Shown here: positions 8,664-16,835 of the stretch, one piece after another
Numbering within the stretch: position 1 is the stretch's first letter
Layout: every line of letters starts with the position of its first letter
Assembly: GCF_025685425.1 (NCBI RefSeq)
Contig: NZ_JAGTAS010000056.1
Span: 248,001 to 312,000, forward strand
Length of the DNA stretch: 64,000 nucleotides
From: Terriglobus albidus
GTDB taxonomy: Bacteria > Acidobacteriota > Terriglobia > Terriglobales > Acidobacteriaceae
Direction: 5' to 3'
Made by a program: the position numbers and the translations under genes
Notes under the pieces: model-generated
The model's database searches: none
Seen by the model: only the letters and a program-made list of their open reading frames with translations
What the model was told of the DNA's origin: nothing

Positions 8664-11195
8664 TCACTCAATCCTTAGAGCTTCCACGGGATTGATGGAT
8701 GCCGCACGTTTTGCAGGAACCAGACCCGCGACGCAGGCCGCCAGACCAAGCACGGCGAGTGCTCCCAGCAGAATGCCGGCGTCTACACTCGTGATCTCGT
8801 AAAGCTGCGACTGAACAAAGCGCACGCAGAGCAGAGTGGCGGGAATCCCGATCGCAAGGCCGATGATTGCCTGCAGAAGGGCGCCACGCAGGATCATGGC
8901 CATGACACCACCCCGATCCGCTCCCAGGGCCATACGTATACCGATTTCGTTTGTCCTGCGCACGACAGTGTATGCGGTTACTCCGTACAGTCCGATAGCC
9001 GCCAGCAACAGCGCCAGGCCGCCAAACATCATCGTTAACCGTGAGAGCATTCTCTCTTCGGTGAAGCGATCAGCGATCTGTTCATCGAAGGTCTGGAACT
9101 TTACCACGGTTAGATTAGGGTTGATGGCGACGAGAGTTCGTCTAGCAATCGTCTCCATCTCGCGGATGGGCCGATCGGTCTGCAGTACCAGAGCTCCGGC
9201 ATAGAGGCCGAGGTCATCCTCTATGGGGCCATCCGTCGCTACTCGTTGCAGCGTTGGGAGAAAGACCATGAGATGGTCTGTCCATCGCACCGTGGTATAG
9301 ACCGTATCCTGCACCACGCCGATAATCTCGTAATCGCCAGGGTGAGTTTCGGAAGTACCAATACGCCTGCCAATCGGATTGCTATCCCCGAAGAACTTCT
9401 TCGCGAATGACTGATTCACAACGGCAACTCTGGGAGCTGTCGGCGTATCGCCGATGCCGATGTCTCTCCCGGCAAGCACCTTGGTTCCGACAGAGTCGAA
9501 GTACTCCGGGTTGACACGTATGACCGAGGCGCCGTGGCTAACATTCGGCACACCTTCCGCGTTCCAACCCCAGCCGTTGTTGTTGTCTTCCATCGGCGTG
9601 TAGCTGGTGATGCCGACCTTCTGTACTCCAGGAACCGCGTGGAATCGGTCCTCCATCTCGCGATACAGGGCTTCGAGCTGAGTCTGCTTGTAACCGGCTG
9701 CCTGAGGATTGATATGGACGATATACCGGTTCTGTGTCTCCAGCTTCATGTCGGTGTTTTCGAGTTTACGCAGGCTCTGTGCGAAGAGTCCCGCGCCTAC
9801 CAGAAGTACAAACGAGAGCGCCGCCTGAATGACAACCAGCACCTTCTGCAGCTTGGGAGTACCGCCGGTTGTCGTTCTGGCTCCGCTCCGCAGTACGTCC
9901 GCCGGCTCCGTCCTCGATGCAACGAACGCAGGAGCCAGACCGAACAATAGCCCAGTCAGTAGGCTGAGTCCGAGGGCAAATGCAATGACTGTAGCGGAAG
10001 GAGCAGCCTCGATCGGTACTCCGTGCTCGCCGGGAAACGCCAGCGCCAGCAGGATTCGCGCTCCACCGTACGCGATCACCAGGCCGAGAAGGCCGCCGAT
10101 TCCTGAGAGCAGAATACTTTCGGTCAGTAACTGACGGATGAGACGGTCGCGCCCCGCACCCATGGCTGCGCGTACCGACATCTCGACCTTTCGCGCCATG
10201 CCGCGCACCAGTAGCAGATTCGCAACATTCGCGCACGCCACCAGAAGCACCAGCGCTGCGATCCAGGTCAACAGGTGGAGATGGGCGCCGTATGCCTCCT
10301 GCATTACCTGGATGCCGTTTCCTCCAGGGGTGAGTGTTACGTGAGAACGGGCCAGCCTTGTCTTGCCGGCTTCCGAGGTAAAGTTGAGCCGTGTCTGCAG
10401 CAGTGTCTGCCGCAGAATGCCACTCAGCTTCTCCTGCAGAGGAAGCATTGCGGTTCCTGGCTTCACACGACCTACGATGTACAGCCAGTTTGTGCTGGGA
10501 TCATGGACATACGGCACGTTCATGATCGCAGGCATCGTCTCGATCGGCAGGTAGTAGTCCGGAGGCGTAGCCACAAGGCGGTCGCCATAGAACCCCTTGG
10601 GCGCGATGCCAACGATGGTGACCGGCTTGGTATTCACCCAGAAGGTGCTACCCACCACTTTGGGATTGCCTGCAAAATCCCGTTGCCAGGCGGCATAGCT
10701 GATCACCGCCGTCATCGGCGCGCCCTTTGTATCGTCCGCATCGGTGAACAGACGCCCGGCATAGGGGCGCAGTCCAAAGGTTCGGAAGTAGTTGCCGGAG
10801 ACATACTCTCCCATGACCGATTTCGGCAGAGCGTCGGGCTCATCTCCTCGCACCGTAACCGGACGGAAGGTGAAGCCTGCCTGGATGGCTGCCAGTTCCT
10901 CAAACTCCGGTGCGCCCTTCTTCATCTGCTCGTACGTTGTGGTCGAAAAGAGTGAATAGTTGCCATCGCTCCGCCAACCGGAGCCGACACAGCAGTCGTT
11001 CGAATCACCGACATGCACCAGCGCTGATGGATTGGCTGCAGGGAGACTCCGCAACAGAACGCTGTTGACCAAGGTGAAGATTGCCGCATTCGCTCCGATC
11101 CCCAACGCAAGCGTAAGCAGCACGGTCACCGTAAACGCGGGCGTTTTCTTTAACTGCCGCACGGCATAGCGAAGATCCTGAGCGAGCGTGGTCAT
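8664..11195 (-). CDS. ADOP-type FtsX/MacB permease, second paralogue
   Basis: An 843-residue inner-membrane protein of the acidobacterial ADOP permease type: an N-terminal DLRYAVRQLKKTPAF segment and TM1 (TLALGIGANAAIFTLVNSV), a large MacB-like periplasmic domain, three central TM helices (about residues 300-410), a second periplasmic domain, and a final FtsX domain. It ends with the typical NPVEALRIE. These proteins work with MacB-like ATPases to drive export or envelope mechanotransmission. The start at 11195 is set by GGAGGA 9 bases upstream; the frame extends to 11267 without support. A sigma-54-type promoter and a two-part motif precede it, matching those of the export operon at 21.8 kb. 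Its partner ATPase is probably one of the two in that operon. It shares clear overall similarity with the permease at 16836. Confidence 0.9.
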   Translation of the reverse strand: MTTLAQDLRYAVRQLKKTPAFTVTVLLTLALGIGANAAIFTLVNSVLLRSLPAANPSALVHVGDSNDCCVGSGWRSDGNYSLFSTTTYEQMKKGAPEFEELAAIQAGFTFRPVTVRGDEPDALPKSVMGEYVSGNYFRTFGLRPYAGRLFTDADDTKGAPMTAVISYAAWQRDFAGNPKVVGSTFWVNTKPVTIVGIAPKGFYGDRLVATPPDYYLPIETMPAIMNVPYVHDPSTNWLYIVGRVKPGTAMLPLQEKLSGILRQTLLQTRLNFTSEAGKTRLARSHVTLTPGGNGIQVMQEAYGAHLHLLTWIAALVLLVACANVANLLLVRGMARKVEMSVRAAMGAGRDRLIRQLLTESILLSGIGGLLGLVIAYGGARILLALAFPGEHGVPIEAAPSATVIAFALGLSLLTGLLFGLAPAFVASRTEPADVLRSGARTTTGGTPKLQKVLVVIQAALSFVLLVGAGLFAQSLRKLENTDMKLETQNRYIVHINPQAAGYKQTQLEALYREMEDRFHAVPGVQKVGITSYTPMEDNNNGWGWNAEGVPNVSHGASVIRVNPEYFDSVGTKVLAGRDIGIGDTPTAPRVAVVNQSFAKKFFGDSNPIGRRIGTSETHPGDYEIIGVVQDTVYTTVRWTDHLMVFLPTLQRVATDGPIEDDLGLYAGALVLQTDRPIREMETIARRTLVAINPNLTVVKFQTFDEQIADRFTEERMLSRLTMMFGGLALLLAAIGLYGVTAYTVVRRTNEIGIRMALGADRGGVMAMILRGALLQAIIGLAIGIPATLLCVRFVQSQLYEITSVDAGILLGALAVLGLAACVAGLVPAKRAASINPVEALRIE

Positions 11196-11228
11196 TGCAG
11201 GCATTCCTCCATGAGTCAATGAGTTTGC

Positions 11229-11244
11229 TGCATGTGAACGGCCA
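11229..11244 (-). promoter_or_regulatory. Predicted sigma-54 (-24/-12) promoter for the second permease
   Basis: On the minus strand the sequence reads TGGCCGTTCACATGCA: GG and GC are separated by exactly 10 bases, as in TGGCAC-N5-TTGCA. The predicted start of transcription is near 11218, giving a 23-base leader that contains the GGAGGA ribosome-binding site. Confidence 0.6.
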
Positions 11245-11307
11245 CGCGAATCATCGTTGGCGACCACGAAAAATCAAAGACTTCAATCGCGAAGTCACCT
11301 GCTGTCA

Positions 11308-11343
11308 TGTCCGGAAGTGAAATGGGACGTCCAGTTCCGGACA
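11308..11343. promoter_or_regulatory. Predicted activator site (half site plus palindrome) upstream of the second permease
   Basis: A TGTCCGGAA half site at 11308 and an imperfect palindrome CGTCC-N6-GGACA at 11328 lie 20 bp apart, about 90-125 bp upstream of the predicted transcription start. The same pair with the same 20-bp spacing and order precedes the export operon (21902-21937). I infer it is the binding site of the adjacent NtrC-type regulator. Confidence 0.55.
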
Positions 11344-11349
11344 GCCCGA

Positions 11350-12801
11350 TCAGAACTTATTCGCGCTGTTTGCAGCCATCTGGGGGAGACCTGCCCGTTC
11401 AGCGGTTCCTGCCGGGAGTCGCACTTCGGCAACGCAGCCTGTCACTCCATCCGTACGATTCGCCAACCTCACCGCTCCGGCGTGCCCTTCGGCGATCTGC
11501 TGCGCGAGCACCAGTCCTATACCTGTTCCGGTCGGTTTCGTCGTGTAAAAGGGCACAAAGAGATTGCTCGCATTGCTCAACCCTGGACCATTGTCGAGAA
11601 TGGAGATGGTGACCTCATCGTCAACTCGGCGCCATGCGATGGATACGCTCGCAGTGGCTGCATTCTCGGCCTCCGGGCCTAACGCAGCTTCGGTTGCATT
11701 GCGCACAAGATTGATGAGCGCCTGCTGCAACTGATCGGCGTCGGCCTGGATGACACACTCTTCGCCATCGATCACGCGTACGCGAAGCCGGGTCTCCAGC
11801 TTGGCGACTCTCTGGAGCAGACTATTGATCTCCACGGGAGCAAGACGTGGAGCAGGCAAGCCCATTAACTGACGGTAGGCCTGCAGAAATCGATTGAGTG
11901 ATTCGGAACGATCTTCGATAACCTCGAGGCCGCGATCGAAGTCTTCCAGATCCGCGGCGCTAATACCTGGCCGCAACTGTCCGCGCAGACTGGCGGCAAT
12001 GGACTTGATCGGCGTGAGGGAATTATTGATCTCGTGGCCAAGCACGCGGATCAGCCGCTTCCACGCCAATCGTTCTTCTTCTCGTAACGCAGAACTTACA
12101 TCGGCCAGCACCAGCAATTGATGAGGAATGCCGTGAAGACGAAAGCCGGTGCGCTTCACCATCCATCGACCGGGCTGAGCGCTGGTATCCATCGTGAGCA
12201 GATCTTCATCGGCAGCGCCGGAGAAACGCTCCAGACCCAGCTCCTGGGCGGTGCGTCCCAGCGCGGTGCGTATCTCCAGCCCAAAGACATGCTCTGCCGC
12301 CGTATTCAGCAGCTTCAAACGCCCATCCGGGTCGAACGCCATGACCGGCGACTGCATGGAGTCGACGACGCGCTCAACAAGGGCAATCGCCTCCAGAGCA
12401 CCAGCCCGTTGGGACTGCAGCATATTGGCCAGGGCATTGATCTCGATGGCGAGATCGCCGATTGCATCTTCGCGTCGCGCACCTCGTGCACGGAAGGAAT
12501 AATCGTCTTCCCGCAGCGCCGCTACGACGTTGGTCAGTGTCTGCAGAGGACGCGTGATCTGCTCCATCGCGATCGAGGCGAGAAAGGCCCAGAGCAACAG
12601 ATAGAAGGCGAGCAGGATGCCTGTCACAATCGGATCGACGGCATTGGCGTATAACAACCACCAGCAGAGGACCATGCCGGGAGTTCCGAACAGCCAGAAG
12701 AGCATCCGTAGACGCGCCTCAAAACTCAGCCGCCTTCCCGAACGCTGTAACGGAATGCGTTGTATCGTCGGTCCGCTCGCGGGCTGGTGGTCAGAGTCCA
12801 T
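11350..12801 (-). CDS. Sensor histidine kinase, NtrY-like
   Basis: A 483-residue membrane kinase with two close hydrophobic helices (about residues 31-52 and 56-78) with almost no periplasmic loop, a HAMP-like linker, a PAS domain (about 140-240, ending VLADVSSALREEERLAW), the phospho-acceptor His256 in VLGHEINNSLTPIKS, and an ATPase domain with NLVRNATEA, DNGPGL and GTGIGLVLAQQI. The short loop suggests it senses a membrane or cytoplasmic signal rather than a periplasmic ligand. Its start overlaps the end of the response-regulator gene by 11 bp, so the two are translationally coupled partners. It is the last gene of the export operon, and probably tunes expression of that operon and the neighbouring permease. 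Confidence 0.92.
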   Translation of the reverse strand: MDSDHQPASGPTIQRIPLQRSGRRLSFEARLRMLFWLFGTPGMVLCWWLLYANAVDPIVTGILLAFYLLLWAFLASIAMEQITRPLQTLTNVVAALREDDYSFRARGARREDAIGDLAIEINALANMLQSQRAGALEAIALVERVVDSMQSPVMAFDPDGRLKLLNTAAEHVFGLEIRTALGRTAQELGLERFSGAADEDLLTMDTSAQPGRWMVKRTGFRLHGIPHQLLVLADVSSALREEERLAWKRLIRVLGHEINNSLTPIKSIAASLRGQLRPGISAADLEDFDRGLEVIEDRSESLNRFLQAYRQLMGLPAPRLAPVEINSLLQRVAKLETRLRVRVIDGEECVIQADADQLQQALINLVRNATEAALGPEAENAATASVSIAWRRVDDEVTISILDNGPGLSNASNLFVPFYTTKPTGTGIGLVLAQQIAEGHAGAVRLANRTDGVTGCVAEVRLPAGTAERAGLPQMAANSANKF

Positions 12802-14197
12802 ACTTTTCGATACGGCGATAGAGCGCTCCGCGGCTTAGGCCCAGGGCATCCGCTGCATGGCTCACATTTCCGTTTGCACGGGCGAGCGCCTTCCGAATAA
12901 GAATAGCCTCAACGGCTTCAAGACTCATCTCGTCAAGGCTCTGTGAAGCAGTGCTGCGATGCTGCGCCTGCAGACCGAGGTTTGACGCTTCAATCCGGGT
13001 TCCTCGCGCCATCAGCACGGCACGTTCCACCGTATGGTCGAGTTCGCGGACATTCCCCGGCCAGCCATATTGCAGCATCTGTTGCAGGGCATTTGCTTCG
13101 AAGCCCTCAAGCTGACGACGGTAGCGGGCGGCGTACTTTGCGAGGAAGTGTGCTGCCAGCGCGGGAATATCTTCACGTCGATCGCGCAGCGGCGGAAGAG
13201 AGATCTCGACCGTATTCAGCCGGAAGAGCAGATCTTCGCGGAACCGGCCAGCCTCGCATTCGGCGCGCAGGTCGGCATTGGTCGCCGACAGCATGCGTAC
13301 ATTCACCTTCTGGGTGCGCGACGATCCAACGCGCTCCATCTCTCCGGTCTCGAGTACGCGCAGCAGCTTGGACTGCTGGCGGACAGGGATATTGGCAATC
13401 TCATCCAGGAAGAGCGTTCCGCCGCTCGCAAGCTCAAAACGACCAATACGGTCGGTACGGGCATCGGTAAAGGCGCCCTTCACATGGCCGAACAGCTCAC
13501 TCTCAAAGGTACCTTCGGGAAGAGCGCCGGTATTGACGGCAACCATGGCGCGGTCGGAGCGGTTCGAGAGCCGATGTAGTGTCTGGGCGACAACTTCCTT
13601 GCCGGTGCCGTGTTCGCCGGTAATCAGCACATTGGCGTCGGAAGGGCCTATGCGTGCCATCATCTCGACCACACCGCGCATGGCCGGCGCCGAAGCGATG
13701 AAGTCCGGAGCACCTGAAGTACGAAGGAGACGGTTTTCCGCCTCCAGCTTTTGCATGCGCCGCTGGCTGCGATAGAGCTCTGTCTGCGTGCGGAGAACGT
13801 TCAGCAGGCGGGCGTTCTCCCAGGGCTTCTGGATGAAGTCGCTGGCTCCCCGGCGCATCGCTTCGACGGCAAGATCGATGTTGCCCCACGCCGTCATGAC
13901 GATGACTGGAAGCTGTGCGTCGATCTCTTTGATACGGGCAACCAGCTCCAGTCCTTCCTGGCCGGAGGTGGTATCACGCTCGTAGTTCAGGTCGATGAGG
14001 ACGCCGTCGAACTCCTCATGCGCAATCGCTTCCAGTGCCAGAGCCGGGGTTCGAACCAGCTCCAGATCGTAGCCTTCGGGTTTGAGAAGCAGGCGAATGG
14101 CCTCAAGAATATGCGGCTGATCGTCGGCGACAAGTAGTTTGCCGGCCTGCCTTCGATCCGATCCTTTCGCATCCGAAACCATTACTGCCTCTGCCAT
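12791..14197 (-). CDS. NtrC-family sigma-54-dependent response regulator
   Basis: A 468-residue regulator with three domains. The receiver (about 20-135) has acidic residues D25/D26, phospho-acceptor D69 and K124. The AAA+ domain (about 165-400) has Walker A GEHGTGKE and Walker B GGTLFLDE. The Fis-type DNA-binding helix-turn-helix is at the C-terminus (NVSHAADALGLSRGALYRR). The sigma-54 contact loop reads GAFTDA (residues 241-246) instead of GAFTGA. It activates sigma-54 RNA polymerase from upstream sites; suitable promoters and paired upstream motifs lie before the export operon and the second permease. It sits just after the TolC gene (16 bp) and overlaps the kinase gene. The target inference rests on motif matching only. 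Confidence 0.92.
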   Translation of the reverse strand: MAEAVMVSDAKGSDRRQAGKLLVADDQPHILEAIRLLLKPEGYDLELVRTPALALEAIAHEEFDGVLIDLNYERDTTSGQEGLELVARIKEIDAQLPVIVMTAWGNIDLAVEAMRRGASDFIQKPWENARLLNVLRTQTELYRSQRRMQKLEAENRLLRTSGAPDFIASAPAMRGVVEMMARIGPSDANVLITGEHGTGKEVVAQTLHRLSNRSDRAMVAVNTGALPEGTFESELFGHVKGAFTDARTDRIGRFELASGGTLFLDEIANIPVRQQSKLLRVLETGEMERVGSSRTQKVNVRMLSATNADLRAECEAGRFREDLLFRLNTVEISLPPLRDRREDIPALAAHFLAKYAARYRRQLEGFEANALQQMLQYGWPGNVRELDHTVERAVLMARGTRIEASNLGLQAQHRSTASQSLDEMSLEAVEAILIRKALARANGNVSHAADALGLSRGALYRRIEKYGL

Positions 14198-14213
14198 ATA
14201 TCAATCCAACTAT

Positions 14214-16112
14214 TTACTGTCCGCCCGGAATAGTTCCGGTTCTCGCTGATTCTATCGAAATGTTGTGCGATTCCAGTGTGACACCCAGGGTCCGGTCGAG
14301 CTCGACCTTTGCCTTCTGGTAGGCCGTCATCGCGGCCACCAGGGTGGACTCGGCCGTGGAGAGGTCGCGGCGAGCGGTGAGTGTCTGCAGATTTGAGCCA
14401 GCGCCCAGCTCCTGCTCCTTGGCGGTGATATCGAAGGTACGCTGTGCGAGATCACGCGCCTTGCGGGCGGACTCCACGCGGGCACGGCTCTGTTGTAATG
14501 TGTACTGCGCGTTGCGCACTTCGATGCGGATCTGTTTTTTCAGCTCTTGAGTGCGCAGCTCCGCCTGGCGCGTTTCCAGCTCTGCGCGGTATTGGTCTGA
14601 CTTGGCAACCCTGTTGCGGATAGGGATATTGACGTTGAGACCGACATAGTAATCCGGAGCGGAGTTGTTGAAGGCGCCATTTACCGCTCCATGCCAGTCC
14701 ATGGGTTGGGTAGACGCAACACCTGCGGAGGGATTCGGCGGACCTGCCAAACCGCTGCCACCGTAAAACGCTGTGAGCGAGATGGTAGGAAGCAGAGCAT
14801 TGCGTGCTGCGCCAAGGCTGATGCCGCGGTTTTGCAGGTCGATATCCGACTCAATCAGTTCAATGCGGTTTTTCAGCGCGAGTGCAATGCTGTCAGCGGT
14901 TGCGGCGGAGGCGGCGTCGGGCGCGTTATCGACTGAGCTGGAGTCGGTCGGTTTCACTGGCATCGCTTCCAGGGTCGGGTCATCGAGGTTCTTTGTCAGA
15001 GCATTCTTGATCAACAGCTCCTGGAACTGCAGGGTTGTCTTCGCCACGGTAAGGTCCTGCTCCCGATTGGCGACTTCAGCCTCGTCCTTGAGCACATCCA
15101 TCGCGGGAATTGCCTGGAGAGCGAGCTCCTTGCGCGCACTGTCCAGCGTCTGCTGTGCGAATGCGAGGGTGCTGCTCTTCACCTGTTCATCTTCATAAGC
15201 GGCAACCAGGTCCCAGTACATATTGGCAATCTGGGTAATGGTGCTGACTACCTGCAACTTGAAAGCCTCATCGGAGATCTTCCGGTTATTCTTCGCGATG
15301 CGCAGATAACGGAGATTCGGCCCGAAGCCGAAGCCGGCCAGCAACTGCTGTTGCAGCGCGACGCGATAGTAGGTATTCAGCGTGGGATTGAGGTAGCTGC
15401 GCGGGCTGTTAGTCGCGGTGCGGTCATTGTTGAAGACTGCCGAAAACGTCGTGCCGGTGGGGAAGGCCTGCGAGTAGCCGATGTTACCCGTTATCGTGTT
15501 CAGCTGCAGTTCCTGCACGCCATAGGTAGAGATATTCGACAGCGGCTGCGTATAGTGTTCGACATTGGCGGTGCCGGTAAGGGAGGGATCGAACGACGGC
15601 ACATTGGTGCCGGTACCGAGTGTCGACTGCACCAGGCCGGACGCGCCCGATCCCGCTCCGCCTGCGCCACCCGAAGTTCCACCGGCGCCAGCTCCTGCTG
15701 CCCCTGTACCGAAACCTCCAACGCCTCCGCCCGGTGTGTTCTGTACGACGCCGGTGTTGACGCCGCGGAACGATCCGCCGGCGCGGGTGCGGAGAACGTC
15801 AGCTTCGGCAATCGGCAGGTTGTAACGCGCGATTGCCAGGTCGAGGTTGTTCTCCAATGCGAGTGTGATCGCGTCCTTCAGGCTGAGCTCCAGCACGCCA
15901 TTGTGGATCAATTGATCGATGCGCGGCGTATTGGAGAGGTTCGGAGGGGGAACGCTCACCGCGCGATAGGTATTGATCGGGTTGCTGGAGTGAGGAATAT
16001 CCAGACGTAACGCCGGTGACGGCGCCTGTGATGTTGGCGCTGCGTTCTGTGCTGTTGCCGTGACACTCACCGCCGCCAGCAGTGCGGCCGATCCCAGTCT
16101 TCTTCCGATCAC
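14214..16112 (-). CDS. TolC-family outer-membrane efflux protein
   Basis: A 632-residue outer-membrane factor with a signal peptide (AVSVTATAQ, cut near residue 22) and two TolC repeats of long coiled-coil helices (LSLKDAITLALENNLDLAIARYN; later repeats of ELETRQAELRTQELKKQ type). It would form the trimeric exit duct for the adaptor and permease encoded upstream. It starts with GTG, overlapping the ATPase stop (GTGA), consistent with coupling. A Gly/Ala/Ser-rich stretch at residues 127-158 lies inside the first repeat, a longer low-complexity loop than usual for TolC. It is followed by the regulator gene after 16 bp. Confidence 0.9.
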   Translation of the reverse strand: MIGRRLGSAALLAAVSVTATAQNAAPTSQAPSPALRLDIPHSSNPINTYRAVSVPPPNLSNTPRIDQLIHNGVLELSLKDAITLALENNLDLAIARYNLPIAEADVLRTRAGGSFRGVNTGVVQNTPGGGVGGFGTGAAGAGAGGTSGGAGGAGSGASGLVQSTLGTGTNVPSFDPSLTGTANVEHYTQPLSNISTYGVQELQLNTITGNIGYSQAFPTGTTFSAVFNNDRTATNSPRSYLNPTLNTYYRVALQQQLLAGFGFGPNLRYLRIAKNNRKISDEAFKLQVVSTITQIANMYWDLVAAYEDEQVKSSTLAFAQQTLDSARKELALQAIPAMDVLKDEAEVANREQDLTVAKTTLQFQELLIKNALTKNLDDPTLEAMPVKPTDSSSVDNAPDAASAATADSIALALKNRIELIESDIDLQNRGISLGAARNALLPTISLTAFYGGSGLAGPPNPSAGVASTQPMDWHGAVNGAFNNSAPDYYVGLNVNIPIRNRVAKSDQYRAELETRQAELRTQELKKQIRIEVRNAQYTLQQSRARVESARKARDLAQRTFDITAKEQELGAGSNLQTLTARRDLSTAESTLVAAMTAYQKAKVELDRTLGVTLESHNISIESARTGTIPGGQ

Positions 16113-16816
16113 GAACGTACCTCCTGCAGCGGAGGTTGTGCCGTGCCGGCGGTGTCGGAGTGGACCCAGCCGTCGCGCAGTTCGATAATGCGTGTGCCGT
16201 AGGCGGCGTTCGTTTCAGAGTGTGTGACCTGTACGATCGTCGTGCCTTCCTGATTCAGTTGCCGAAACATCTCCATAATCTCTTGTGCCTGTTTTGAGTG
16301 CAGATTGCCTGTCGGTTCGTCGGCGAGCAGCAGTGCCGGCTTATGAATCATGGCGCGGGCGATGCCTACCAGTTGCTGCTGTCCGCCGGAGAGTTGGTGC
16401 GGGTAGAGGTCCTTTTTTGCGACTATCTGAAAGCGGTCAAGCGTGTCTGCCACCATCGCTTGCCGCTCGCTGCGCGGGATGTCTTTGTAGGACAAGGGAA
16501 GGTCGATGTTCTCGGCCACCGTCATGTCATCCAGCAGGTGATAGCTCTGGAAGACCATACCGATCTTCTGCCGGGCGAGGTCGGCCCGCTGTTTACGATT
16601 CAAACGGTGTACGGCTACGCCATCGAAGTCGAACTCACCCTTCCACTGGTCATCGAGCATCGCGAGTACGTTCAGCAATGACGACTTGCCCGCACCCGAA
16701 GGGCCCATGATGGTGACAAACTCCCACGGTTGGATGGTTAGCGAGATTCGCCGCAGCACCCAGGTCTCGGTACCGCCTGCGCGGTAACTCCGCTCCACAT
16801 TCCTTAGGTCAATCAT
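16109..16816 (-). CDS. MacB/LolD-type ABC ATPase (second of operon)
   Basis: A 235-residue ATPase with Walker A GPSGAGKSSLL, Q-loop region KIGMVFQSYHLLDDMTVAENI, signature LSGGQQQLVGIARAM, Walker B ALLLADEPTGNL and the switch His in VQVTHSE. This set marks the MacB/LolD/FtsE subfamily that powers FtsX-like permeases. It lies 19 bp downstream of the ADOP permease and overlaps the TolC start. Note QQQLVGIARA rather than the more common QQQRVAIARA in the signature helix. It may serve either ADOP permease of this regulon. Confidence 0.92.
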   Translation of the reverse strand: MIDLRNVERSYRAGGTETWVLRRISLTIQPWEFVTIMGPSGAGKSSLLNVLAMLDDQWKGEFDFDGVAVHRLNRKQRADLARQKIGMVFQSYHLLDDMTVAENIDLPLSYKDIPRSERQAMVADTLDRFQIVAKKDLYPHQLSGGQQQLVGIARAMIHKPALLLADEPTGNLHSKQAQEIMEMFRQLNQEGTTIVQVTHSETNAAYGTRIIELRDGWVHSDTAGTAQPPLQEVRS

Positions 16817-16835
16817 TGTGTCTCCAGTTGCTTTA

